Assembly (NCBI RefSeq): GCF_000143765.1
Contig: NZ_GL379771.1
Span: forward strand, 186,001-250,000
Origin: Sphingobacterium spiritivorum ATCC 33861
Lineage (GTDB): Bacteria > Bacteroidota > Bacteroidia > Sphingobacteriales > Sphingobacteriaceae
Direction of reading: 5' to 3'
DNA length: 64,000 bases
Shown piece after piece: positions 19,301-27,686 of this stretch. A program made the translations under genes and the position numbers. Positions within the stretch are counted from its first letter, which is position 1, and each line of letters begins with the position of its first letter. The notes below the pieces were generated by a model that made no database searches, was not told where the DNA came from, and saw only the letters and a list, made by a program, of their open reading frames with translations.

Positions 19301-19721
19301 TCCTGATGGTACAACTGCCAATCATGGTGTTATTATGGATGGTATTTTAGTAGATCCAAATGGTAACAGACTTGGAGAAAATACACAAGTTGTTCACTAC
19401 ATGTGGAAGTATGCAGGATCATATGCTGCCTGGTCAGGTATTAATATGCCACGTAGTTTAGCGGTTATGGATAATTCATGGGTCAAGCTTCGTGAGGTTA
19501 GGCTGACCTATCAGATCCCGAAATCAGTTGTTCAAAAGACCAAGTTTTTCCAGGGACTTAGTGCTTCTGTAATAGGACGTGATCTATTCTACATTTACAC
19601 CAGCTTACCAGACAAGTTAAATCCGGAAGCGATTAACGGTATTGGAAATGCACAAGGCATTGAATTCGGCGCTTTGCCTGGCGTCCGCTCTTTCGGATTT
19701 AGCCTAAATGCTTCATTTTAA
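16335..19721 (+). CDS. SusC/RagA-type TonB-dependent outer-membrane transporter 2
   Basis: The 1128-residue transporter has a signal peptide (to VFAQQ), a carboxypeptidase-regulatory-like domain, the DEVVVTALGI signature, a plug with LKGPTAAALYGARGGNG and a beta-barrel ending in FGFSLNASF. The first 110 residues are nearly the same as in transporter 1. In the DNA, a 35-base and a 42-base block are identical between the two genes. The barrel is much more diverged, which suggests that the N-terminal, TonB-facing part is kept uniform while the substrate-facing part has changed. It is cotranscribed with ROK2 and susD-like gene 2. Confidence 0.95.
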   Translation: MKQFYQTCCTIMLLSIFSITSVFAQQTVTGKVTDASGNVPGVSVSVKGTSRGTQTAADGSYSIQASEGDILRFSMVGYSAQEVTVTTAKTINILLEENQGSLDEVVVTALGIKREAKSLGYSTQKVGGEELTKTNAPNALVGAMGKVSGMNVSLSNGVEGGSQRVVIRGAASLTGANQPLYVVDGMPLDNNPISSRGNDITKANGASQDWGSALNFINPDDIEDITVLKGPTAAALYGARGGNGVVLITTKKGKLKEGFGIDYNYTFRSNDPFRFQEMQNKYGYGGAIALYSKTPTLPTDGNGQLRYPGEAPWTNSGITDQKWLSHGQVPGGKNTYDYFSWYGTGASWGAEMAGQEITWWDGTKRKYSPQPDNVQSFYRTGNTQTHNVAFSGANDLGSIRLSYTKQNNTAIIPNSDFSNNTFNLGSNIKITKKVTADVTTSYINYSRKNSPEVGNSNNSWGKFSTYGMSRDYQNLEKDIYRNADGSKNLLDGSVYPLSYPYGGYGKDIYWNTFMNNSYLNRDQLLGTIKLNAEITDWLSVMGRASGNFSSDEIERKNYPTDKEGVQGTYAHELYKTTERNLDFLATAKKDNLGGSKFSGSIAVGASSWYSNYRGVQAKNDGPFAVPYLFYLKNINKTGNAIDFQPEEERIEQQINSVFTIGNISYDNFLFLEATFRNDWASTLPKDTRSYNYPAASLSYVFTEKWNARPSWLDYGKLRAAFAKSAIGTKPYQTSYIYKTGIFNGQPTRRIAENLLPASTLRPQRSTSYELGTDMSFLQNRLGLTFTYYKVNSTDQIIDLNIAPSSGITGVRTNSGELQNQGIEFTLRGTPVKTKDFSWDLTLNGAHNKNKLVYLAPGIEEYYLDEMFGINGVTMKVKVGDNFGTIYGTDFTYDKETGKRIVEQVLDANGQVAGTRYKVTTDQVAIGNANPKLTGGLGTNLRYKNFSLYALADFKWGGDVWSGSYSTAMGNGQAPETLYERDGNGLAYTYPDGTTANHGVIMDGILVDPNGNRLGENTQVVHYMWKYAGSYAAWSGINMPRSLAVMDNSWVKLREVRLTYQIPKSVVQKTKFFQGLSASVIGRDLFYIYTSLPDKLNPEAINGIGNAQGIEFGALPGVRSFGFSLNASF

Positions 19722-19733
19722 AATTTGTCAATC

Positions 19734-21335
19734 ATGAAAAGAAATTATCTAAATACAATACTAGCCTTATCCATATGTGTAGGAACAGTCTCGATGTCAT
19801 CTTGTACCAAAGATTTCGAAGAAATGAATACTCCATGGAAAGATGCACAGACTGCTGATATTAACAGCTTATACAATGGTATAGTAGCCAGTCTGGAACT
19901 AGGTGCTCAGGAGCAGGCGACTGCAAACACATGGATTTATCCTATTACACAGTTGGGTACTACAGTTGGAAATTCCAATTATAGCATGCAAAATGCCTCC
20001 AATGAACTTTGGGAAGAATATTACAGAGACCTTATCGGGATTCGCCAGATAGAAAAGTTAATATCAGAATCTCCGGATAAATCCAAATATCAAAATATTC
20101 AGGCCATGACAACTATCCTGAAAGCTTACAAAACTTTCAAAATAACTGATATTTTCGGTGATATACCTTATTCTGAAGCCGGAAAAGGAGATATGGGACC
20201 AACGAATTATGTTCCTAAATATGATTCACAAAAAGAATTGTACGAATCGCTTCTTAACGACCTCAAAAATGCAGTAGCTAGTCTCAGTACATCTGCTGAT
20301 CAAATCAGTCTGGGCGGTTCTGAATCTTTATTTAACAACGACATTACTAAATGGAAAAAATTTGGTAATTCCTTAAGATTAAGATATGCATTAAGGATGA
20401 ATGATGTGAATTCCAGCGCAGCTGTTCCTCATATTCAGGAAGCTCTCACCTTACCTCTTTTAGAGAACACCGAAAATGTAGGACTTACTCCAGCAGTTCA
20501 AAATTTTACTGGGGAATGGAGAGAATGGTCGTTTCATTCCGGAATTTACCTTCGTATGGGAAGTACAGCATGGAATATGTTAAGCAATTCTAATGCTACA
20601 AACGGATCCGGAATATTTGACCCGAGAGCTAAAATCTTCTTCGAAACAAATGTAAACAACCAATGGGTTGCAAAAGAGCAGAATGTGGCTACAACCGAAG
20701 CCGGAGAACCTTACAATAGACGCAGGGATGATGACTGGTCAAATAAAGGTGCTGGAAATCTTCTTTCTAACTTCAACTATTATTTTGGTCGTGACAAGAA
20801 TATCCCTGAACTTATTATCACAGCGGCGGAAGTATACTTCCTTAAGGCTGAGGCTGCTGTCAAAGGGCTGGGAAGACCTGTCAGTCTTGCTGATGCCAAA
20901 ACCCAATATGAAAATGGGGTTAAATCTTCTGTCAACTTTTGGGTATCCATGGCGATGCAAAGTGCAGTTTGGAAAGAAAACAAACCTACTGCTATGCCAA
21001 CTACAAGTGAGTTGAATACCATTCTTGCGAATCCTAAAGTTGCATTTTCTACTTCATTGTCAGCACAGGATGCATTGAAATTGATATATGCTCAACGTTG
21101 GTTAGATAATTTCAGACAGCCATATGATGCATGGGCCTTATCCAGACAGACAGATGCTACTCCTAAGTCCACGGTTAGTAACAATCTGTATGAAAATGAA
21201 TTTGGTAAAATAAAAAGGCTGAATTATGCTGAAAAAGAATATCAATTCAACAGACAAAACACCTTGCAGGCAACCAATAATCAAACGAATTCTGAAGAAT
21301 GGCAGAAAGTGAAAGTCTGGTGGGATATTAATTAA
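19734..21335 (+). CDS. SusD/RagB-like surface glycan-binding lipoprotein 2
   Basis: I place the start at the ATG at 19734, giving 533 residues and a lipoprotein signal ending in SMSSC (Cys24). An in-frame TTG at 19725 would only add three residues. The sequence after the Cys (TKDFEEMNTPW) and motifs such as FKITDIFGDIPYSEAG, DITKWKKFGNSLRLRYALRM and ELIITAAEVYFLKAEAA are those of SusD-like_2 proteins. It forms the lid of transporter 2. The gap to the susC-like gene is 12 bases, and a terminator follows 19 bases after the stop. Confidence 0.92.
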   Translation: MKRNYLNTILALSICVGTVSMSSCTKDFEEMNTPWKDAQTADINSLYNGIVASLELGAQEQATANTWIYPITQLGTTVGNSNYSMQNASNELWEEYYRDLIGIRQIEKLISESPDKSKYQNIQAMTTILKAYKTFKITDIFGDIPYSEAGKGDMGPTNYVPKYDSQKELYESLLNDLKNAVASLSTSADQISLGGSESLFNNDITKWKKFGNSLRLRYALRMNDVNSSAAVPHIQEALTLPLLENTENVGLTPAVQNFTGEWREWSFHSGIYLRMGSTAWNMLSNSNATNGSGIFDPRAKIFFETNVNNQWVAKEQNVATTEAGEPYNRRRDDDWSNKGAGNLLSNFNYYFGRDKNIPELIITAAEVYFLKAEAAVKGLGRPVSLADAKTQYENGVKSSVNFWVSMAMQSAVWKENKPTAMPTTSELNTILANPKVAFSTSLSAQDALKLIYAQRWLDNFRQPYDAWALSRQTDATPKSTVSNNLYENEFGKIKRLNYAEKEYQFNRQNTLQATNNQTNSEEWQKVKVWWDIN

Positions 21336-21354
21336 TTCCTACTATCCATTATTG

Positions 21355-21383
21355 AAAGGACACCTTACTGGTGTCCTTTTTTT
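21355..21383 (+). terminator. Terminator of module 2
   Basis: A 10-bp stem (21355-21364 with 21370-21379) and a 5-nt loop are followed by a T run. Confidence 0.85.
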
Positions 21384-21458
21384 GTTAATAAGCGTCGAGC
21401 TTTATAAAATAACACCTCTTTTTCAAGAAAACATATTAAACATATAACCAAATTATCA

Positions 21459-21519
21459 AAATACTTTTTGTTAAATTTTAAAAAGTATTTGAAGTTTATA
21501 TCTTTTTAACATACCTTTA
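21459..21519 (+). promoter_or_regulatory. Promoter and putative ROK operator of module 3
   Basis: This is the best copy. AAATACTTTTT (21459-21469) and AAAAAGTATTT (21480-21490) are a perfect 11-bp inverted repeat with a 10-nt spacer. The repeat ends in TTTG (21488-21491), the -33 element. TACCTTTA (21512-21519) follows after exactly 20 nt as the -7 element. Confidence 0.85.
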
Positions 21520-21554
21520 ACGCCGAATCTATATTATTTTAACAATTAATGGAT

Positions 21555-22760
21555 ATGGAAAAGACCGTTTTAGGCCTTAAAGAATTACTTTTGAATCTGC
21601 TTTACTTCAATAGTACCTACACTATTGCGGAATTAAGCGGACTGACCAACAAGAGTATTCCCAGCATTTCAAAAATTGTTAATGAATTGCTTGAAGACGG
21701 AATACTTATCGAGGATGGCCTCGCCCCTTCTACCGGAGGAAGAAGAGCGATCCATTATGCGTTAAACGCAAAATTAAATTGTTACATTCTTACCGTTGCC
21801 ATAGATCAGCATTACACGTCAGTAGTTGTATATGATCTGCATAATAAAGAAGTAACTCCTGTCCATACGATTGAAAATCATCTTGATCATCCCGAAGAAG
21901 CTTTTAGCAACATTGTCCGTCTGATTAATGAGCTGCTGACAAAACATCATTTATCTGCAGATAACATCCTTGGCATTGGTGTAAGTATGCCGGGATTTGT
22001 CGATAATGTATCCGGAACAAACGGATCTTTTAAAGATTTTCAGTTGTTCAATATTAAGAAAGAGTTTGAGCGGGTATTTGCTATCCCCACTTTTATAGAA
22101 AATGATTCTACTGCTATTGCCATTGCAGAGCAGAATTTCGGAAAAGCAAAAGAAATCTCCGATGCCTTGATTATCAATGTAGGCTGGGGAGTGGGTCTGG
22201 GAATCATCGTAGACAACAAACTATTCAGAGGCTTCAGCGGATATGCCGGTGAATTCAGCCATATCCCCTTGTCAAAAAGTAAAAAAATGTGTTCCTGTGG
22301 CAAGAACGGTTGCCTCGAGGTAGAAGCTTCCCTGTCTGCAGCAGCAGAACATTTTGAAGAAAGACTAGCAGCCGGTGAAAAGTCCGTCATTCAATATGAA
22401 GATTCACAAAATCAGCTTCAAAAAGCACAGCTTCTTATCAATGCCGCTCTTGGCGGTGATCAGTTGGCTATTTCAGTATTAAACAAATCGGCGTACATGC
22501 TGGGTAAGGGAATCGCAACCCTGATCCATATTATGAACCCGCAGAAGATAATCATCAGCGGCAGAGGTGCTGAAGCAGGAAAAATCCTGATGCCACAGAT
22601 TCAAACCGCAATTAATGAATTCTGTATACCTAAAATATCCAACAAAACAGTTCTCGAGATTTCAGACATGAAAAATGCACAGCTTATCGGCACCGCATCT
22701 ATCGTATTCGAATATTCACTTACCAAATTTGCAAACCTTAATAAATCATTAATAAAATGA
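21555..22760 (+). CDS. ROK-family transcriptional regulator 3
   Basis: I prefer the ATG at 21555 because it gives the MEKT start shared with ROK1 and ROK2. An ATG at 21549 would add two residues (401 against 403). The architecture is that of the other two: winged helix (SIPSISKIVNELLEDG), LAPSTGGRR turn, sugar-binding ROK domain with GEFSH and CSCGKNGC zinc ligands, and no DxGGT phosphate loop. It is the most diverged of the three. Its stop overlaps the start of susC-like gene 3 by the four bases ATGA, so translation of the two is probably coupled. Confidence 0.93.
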   Translation: MEKTVLGLKELLLNLLYFNSTYTIAELSGLTNKSIPSISKIVNELLEDGILIEDGLAPSTGGRRAIHYALNAKLNCYILTVAIDQHYTSVVVYDLHNKEVTPVHTIENHLDHPEEAFSNIVRLINELLTKHHLSADNILGIGVSMPGFVDNVSGTNGSFKDFQLFNIKKEFERVFAIPTFIENDSTAIAIAEQNFGKAKEISDALIINVGWGVGLGIIVDNKLFRGFSGYAGEFSHIPLSKSKKMCSCGKNGCLEVEASLSAAAEHFEERLAAGEKSVIQYEDSQNQLQKAQLLINAALGGDQLAISVLNKSAYMLGKGIATLIHIMNPQKIIISGRGAEAGKILMPQIQTAINEFCIPKISNKTVLEISDMKNAQLIGTASIVFEYSLTKFANLNKSLIK

Positions 22761-25700
22761 AACAAATCTATCAATCATGTTGCATGATAGTAATGGTCTC
22801 GATCCTGTCGGTGACTAATCTATTTGCACAACAAAATGTTACGGGAAAAGTAACAGATGCTCAAGGAGCCGTTCCCGGAGTAACCGTATCGGTAAAAGGT
22901 ACCGCACGCGGTACACAGACAGGCACAGACGGAAGCTACAGCATTCAGGCCAATGCAGGTGAAATCATTCGTTTTTCTATCGTAGGCTATACTGCACAGG
23001 AATTTACGGTATCTACAGCTAAAACGATTAATGTAACTCTAAAAGAAGATGCAGGAGCATTGGAGGAAGTCGTTGTTACAGCGATGGGGATCAAAAGAGA
23101 GGCAAAAGCATTAGGTTACGCTGTGTCAAACATCAAAGCGGATGAAATTACAAAGGCAGGAAATACCAATTTTGGATCGGCACTATACGGTAAAGCTCCG
23201 GGTGTGAAAATCACAACCGCTCCCGGTGGTGCCTCAAGTGCTGTAAACGTGCAAATCCGTGGTATCAACTCCCTGAATTATCAAAGACAGCCACTTTACG
23301 TCGTAGATGGTATTGTGATCAGAAATGATCAGCAAAACGGAAGTTCCGGTGCCAATAACAACAATTACTGGGGTGATCAGCGTATCAGAGGTAACGGTAT
23401 GCTGGATATCAACCCTGCTGATATCGACAACATCTCTATCTTAAAAGGTGCTGCTGCAAGTGCACTTTATGGTTCGGATGCAGCGAGTGGCGTTATTGTC
23501 ATTACCACAAAGAAAGGATCAAAAGGCAGAGGATTAGGTATTGATTTCAATTACAACGGATCTATCGAAAGAGCCGCTTTCTTACCTAAATTCCAGAATG
23601 AATATGGTCCGGGATACGATGCCGCTACCAATACCGCAAATGGTGCATCAGCAGAAGGATGGATTCCTGCAGCAGATTCACCATCAGGAAGACGTCCATA
23701 CTTCCGTGCATACGGTAACTTTGGACCGAAATTCACAGGTGAGGAAGTGATGTGGTGGGATGGACAGGTACGTACCTATTCCGCAAGACCAAACAATTAC
23801 TATGATATATTTGATAAAGGTTACAACTCCAATATCAATGTGGGTATCTCTAACCAGACAGACAATATCAATTACAGATTGAGTGCAACTCGCATGGACT
23901 ACAAAAGTACAAGTCCGGGTAGTAAGCAAAATAAAAATACATTCAACTTAAACAGTTCCATTAAACTGAGTGACAAATTATCTACAGACATTGTAGCTAA
24001 CTATATTAACACGAACACACATAACCGTTCTCATTTGTTAGGACAGGTATTGGGCTCTTTTGACGGATTCTTTAGCAGAACAGAGGATATGTCTGCATTA
24101 AAAAATGCTTACGAAACTGCAGACGGATATAAATATTCAAGATTCGGAACCGGAAGACCTGGTGATTTAAAATATACCATCCGTCCATACAATCTGATGG
24201 ATTACTTCTGGACACAGTACAAAAACAACTACGATGAGACAGAAAACCGTCTCTTAACGAGTGCTACATTAAACTGGGATGTCATCAAGAACCTGAGATT
24301 CCGTGGAAGAATTGGTAATGACCTTACTTCTGCTACCAGTCGGTACGAACAGTATAATGAGTATCCTACAGCCTATAATTCTACTACAGAAAGTACTGGT
24401 GGTTATACGACAACAAAAGGAGTCTATTCTATTTTGTACGGAGATGCAATGTTAACGTATTCCAACAAGATCAACGAAGATTTTGATTATTCGGCGAGCG
24501 TAGGTTTCCAATCCCGTTCAGAAAAATATGATGACCAGTCGTCCGGCACAAATGCAGGTCTGGTAACCGAAAACTGGTTTAGTCTGAGCAACAGTTATGC
24601 AATACCTAACACTTCTAATACGAGAAAAGAAATGTTAAAGTATGCATACTTCGGATCATTGAATGTTGGTTACAAAGGATACCTTTACCTGGACGGAACA
24701 TTCAGATCTGAGTATTCTTCTACCCTGCCTGTGCAGAACAATAATTACAAGTACGGTTCTGTTAGTGGAAGTTTTATCTTTTCTGATGCTTTCAACTTGA
24801 TAAATGATACATTCAGCTATGGTAAATTAAGAGCTTCATATGGTATCGTAGGTAATGATGCAGGTATTTACCTGGCCAATATCGCTTACAATCAAACCTC
24901 ACTACAAACTATAAACGGATCTGTTCCTTCCCTGACATACGGAAATTCATATGGTAACTTAAATCTGAAACCGGAGCGTAAGTACGAAACAGAGTTTGGG
25001 GTAGAATTGAAATTCCTGAAAAACAGACTTGGATTGGATGCGAGTTACTATACCAACCGTATTGAAGATCAGATTCTTCCATTAGCGGCACCAGCTTCAT
25101 CGGGAGCGACTTCTCAGGTATTAAATGTCGGAGAGATCGCTAACAACGGGGTTGAGATTTCCCTTTCCGGTACACCGATTCAGAATGAAGTATTTACCTG
25201 GACTTCCCGCATCAACTACGCTTTCAATCAGTCAAAAGTTAACTCATTGGCAGAAGGGGTAGACGAATTGGTATTCTATGATTCGGATCAAAGTTCATTA
25301 AGAATTGTCGCAAGACCGGGTGAAAAATTAGGAAATATCTATGTATATCCTTTGGCAACAGATGGCAACGGTAATAACCTGATTACTGACGAAGGTTATT
25401 ATGTAGTTGATAAGACACAATACAAAAATGTAGGTAACATTCTTCCGAAAGCAATAGGTGGATGGACCAATACATTTACATATAAAAACTTTATGCTGGA
25501 TTTCACAGCTGACTATCGTTTTGGCGGAAAAATGGTTTCCCAGAATCTGAAATATGGTATGAGTGCAGGTCAGTATGAAAATACTCTTCCGTACAGAGAA
25601 GGTGGTGTAACACTTCAGGGCGTTAATGAAAAGACAGGTGCACCTAACACGGTCAACCTGAGTGCGGCAGAGTATTACATGAACACATTTGGTTGGGGAG

Positions 25701-25981
25701 CAGATTCCTGGAATGAAAAAGGTGCAGTATATGACAACAGCTTTATCAAACTAAGAGAGCTTTCTATCGGATACAAAATTCCGGATGCTTTCACAAGCAA
25801 ACTCAAAATCAACAATCTTCGTGTATCCCTGATCGGAAGAAACTTATTCTATTTCTACAGAACATTAGATAATCTGGATCCGGAAGCCCCAGTTGGAAAC
25901 CAGTGGTGGTCACAAGGTGTAGACGTTGGTTCTACAGCTGCTACCCGTAGTTTCGGATTTTCTTTGAATGCTAATTTCTAA
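22757..25981 (+). CDS. SusC/RagA-type TonB-dependent outer-membrane transporter 3
   Basis: The 1074-residue transporter has the family order: signal peptide (to LFAQQ), carboxypeptidase-regulatory-like domain (VTGKVTDAQGAVPGVTV), DEVVVTAMGIKRE signature in the form EEVVVTAMG, plug with LKGAAASALYGSDAASG, and a beta-barrel ending in FGFSLNANF. It is translationally coupled to ROK3 by a 4-base overlap and is followed by susD-like gene 3 after 19 bases. Of the first three modules only this one is followed by enzymes (two GH29, one GH3, one BNR protein), so its substrate is probably a fucosylated glycan. Confidence 0.95.
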   Translation: MKQIYQSCCMIVMVSILSVTNLFAQQNVTGKVTDAQGAVPGVTVSVKGTARGTQTGTDGSYSIQANAGEIIRFSIVGYTAQEFTVSTAKTINVTLKEDAGALEEVVVTAMGIKREAKALGYAVSNIKADEITKAGNTNFGSALYGKAPGVKITTAPGGASSAVNVQIRGINSLNYQRQPLYVVDGIVIRNDQQNGSSGANNNNYWGDQRIRGNGMLDINPADIDNISILKGAAASALYGSDAASGVIVITTKKGSKGRGLGIDFNYNGSIERAAFLPKFQNEYGPGYDAATNTANGASAEGWIPAADSPSGRRPYFRAYGNFGPKFTGEEVMWWDGQVRTYSARPNNYYDIFDKGYNSNINVGISNQTDNINYRLSATRMDYKSTSPGSKQNKNTFNLNSSIKLSDKLSTDIVANYINTNTHNRSHLLGQVLGSFDGFFSRTEDMSALKNAYETADGYKYSRFGTGRPGDLKYTIRPYNLMDYFWTQYKNNYDETENRLLTSATLNWDVIKNLRFRGRIGNDLTSATSRYEQYNEYPTAYNSTTESTGGYTTTKGVYSILYGDAMLTYSNKINEDFDYSASVGFQSRSEKYDDQSSGTNAGLVTENWFSLSNSYAIPNTSNTRKEMLKYAYFGSLNVGYKGYLYLDGTFRSEYSSTLPVQNNNYKYGSVSGSFIFSDAFNLINDTFSYGKLRASYGIVGNDAGIYLANIAYNQTSLQTINGSVPSLTYGNSYGNLNLKPERKYETEFGVELKFLKNRLGLDASYYTNRIEDQILPLAAPASSGATSQVLNVGEIANNGVEISLSGTPIQNEVFTWTSRINYAFNQSKVNSLAEGVDELVFYDSDQSSLRIVARPGEKLGNIYVYPLATDGNGNNLITDEGYYVVDKTQYKNVGNILPKAIGGWTNTFTYKNFMLDFTADYRFGGKMVSQNLKYGMSAGQYENTLPYREGGVTLQGVNEKTGAPNTVNLSAAEYYMNTFGWGADSWNEKGAVYDNSFIKLRELSIGYKIPDAFTSKLKINNLRVSLIGRNLFYFYRTLDNLDPEAPVGNQWWSQGVDVGSTAATRSFGFSLNANF

Positions 25982-26000
25982 TCCATCAATCCTTTACAAA

Positions 26001-27581
26001 ATGAAAAAATCACTATTATATATTTTGTTTTCAGGACTTACTCTTCTATCCTTCACAGGCTGTAAGAAAGATCTTGAAGATAAATTTCAAAACCCAGATG
26101 CCTCTACACAGGCAAACATTCCGGCTTTTTTCACAGACATGCTCAACAATGACCGCGTAAGACCATCTTACTGGCATTACAGAACTTTCATTCTTTCCAA
26201 TCAGGCCATATATACACAGACCGCATCCTTCTATCCTTCTAATACAATGTATCAGCCAAATGACGGATATGCATATAATTACTGGACAGATTTTTATGCA
26301 CCAGGTGTATTAGGTATCTACCGTGCAATGGAAGTGGCTTATGCAAATCTTCCGGAGACAGAAAGAGCAACCAAGGAAGTATTCCTGAATGCAGGTAAAG
26401 TTGTTCTATTTGATGAGGCATCAAAAATGATTGATAACTTCGGTGATATTCCTTTCAGTGAAGCAGGTAGCTTACCGACTAACAGTACGATCATCAAACC
26501 AAAATTTGATGATCAGAAAGAGCTATACTATTCGTTTATAGATGAACTGAAAGCGCTGAACCTTTATTTTGAAAAAGCCAGTACCAATGCAGATTTTTCA
26601 AAGTATGACATTCTGAATAGCGGAAACATCCAGAAATGGAGAAAATACACGAATTCATTACGTCTTCGTCTGTTAATGAGAATTTCGAATGTGGATGAAA
26701 CCAAAGCCAGAACAGAGATTATGGAAATGCTGGGAAATGCTACTCTATATCCGTTAGTTGACGGATCGGGTAATCCAAATTACTCTCCGAAAGCAGATGA
26801 TATCTTATTATATCCATTGACAAACAACACAACCAGTCTGAGACAGGCCTTATTAGAAGGACCTAATCACTATGCAACGGACTATATGTTGAATAAAGTG
26901 ATGCTCCCTTCTAATGATCCGAGAATCCCTGTATTCTATGATAAATTCGGAAGAACAGTTAACGGAGAATTTATCCAAAACAAAGAGTATAGAGCTATGC
27001 CTATTGAGTTTACTTCAGCAGATATGGAAAACAACTTCCAGGATTATGCAGTGCTGGACTCTGCTACATTCTTTGATAATGTAGCTACTCCGGGTATTGT
27101 GATCAATGCTTCAGAAGTCAATTTCATCAAAGCGGAAGCGCACCTGAGATGGGGTAACGAAGCAGATGCAAAGACGGCTTATGACTTAGGTGTCAGACAA
27201 TCTGTTACGTTCTACTACTACCTTAATAATCTGAATACTTCCGGATTAAAAACAGAACAAAAACCAGCAGAAGAAATTATCTCTGAATTTGTAGATAATT
27301 CGGCAGCTTCCTTTACCGGAGATGCAACCAAAAAATTAGAACTTATTATCACGCAAAAATGGTTACATTTCGGTTATTTACAGGCACAACAAGCCTGGTC
27401 TGAATACAGAAGAACTGAACTTCCAAAACTGACATTCCAGACAGCAGGTCTTGTTAACTATGCTAATCCTCCAAAAAGATTAACATATCCAAGTACGGAA
27501 GTTTCAAACAACAATGTAAACTACCAGGCTGTTAAAAGTAAAGACACCAGAGACACGAAGATATTCTGGGATATTAAGTAA
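26001..27581 (+). CDS. SusD/RagB-like surface glycan-binding lipoprotein 3
   Basis: The start at 26001 gives 526 residues and a clean lipoprotein signal ending in SFTGC (Cys21), followed by KKDLEDKF. The upstream in-frame ATG at 25968 lies inside the susC-like gene and would spoil the signal. Motifs such as MIDNFGDIPFSEAG, NIQKWRKYTNSLRLRLLMRIS and GIVINASEVNFIKAEAHLRWG place it in the SusD-like_2 family. It is the binding lid for transporter 3. A terminator follows, so the downstream glycosidases are either transcribed by read-through or from a promoter I could not identify. Confidence 0.92.
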   Translation: MKKSLLYILFSGLTLLSFTGCKKDLEDKFQNPDASTQANIPAFFTDMLNNDRVRPSYWHYRTFILSNQAIYTQTASFYPSNTMYQPNDGYAYNYWTDFYAPGVLGIYRAMEVAYANLPETERATKEVFLNAGKVVLFDEASKMIDNFGDIPFSEAGSLPTNSTIIKPKFDDQKELYYSFIDELKALNLYFEKASTNADFSKYDILNSGNIQKWRKYTNSLRLRLLMRISNVDETKARTEIMEMLGNATLYPLVDGSGNPNYSPKADDILLYPLTNNTTSLRQALLEGPNHYATDYMLNKVMLPSNDPRIPVFYDKFGRTVNGEFIQNKEYRAMPIEFTSADMENNFQDYAVLDSATFFDNVATPGIVINASEVNFIKAEAHLRWGNEADAKTAYDLGVRQSVTFYYYLNNLNTSGLKTEQKPAEEIISEFVDNSAASFTGDATKKLELIITQKWLHFGYLQAQQAWSEYRRTELPKLTFQTAGLVNYANPPKRLTYPSTEVSNNNVNYQAVKSKDTRDTKIFWDIK

Positions 27582-27600
27582 TAAATCTATTTCAATTCAT

Positions 27601-27628
27601 AAAAAAGCTGCCAATTGGCAGCTTTTTT
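27601..27628 (+). terminator. Terminator after susD-like gene 3
   Basis: A perfect self-complementary hairpin (AAAAAAGCTGCC, AATT loop, GGCAGCTTTTTT) ends in seven T residues. It starts 20 bases after the stop and separates SusCD3 from the enzyme genes. Confidence 0.85.
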
Positions 27629-27686
27629 TGTTAAAAATCAGTATTTTTAAAGTTGATAAAAAATCACCCCTAAGCATTTATATGAA

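Noticed and set aside
25968..26000. Earlier start of SusD-like protein 3 inside the SusC gene
   Set aside because: It would put 11 polar residues before a complete lipoprotein signal. The ATG at 26001 is the better start.
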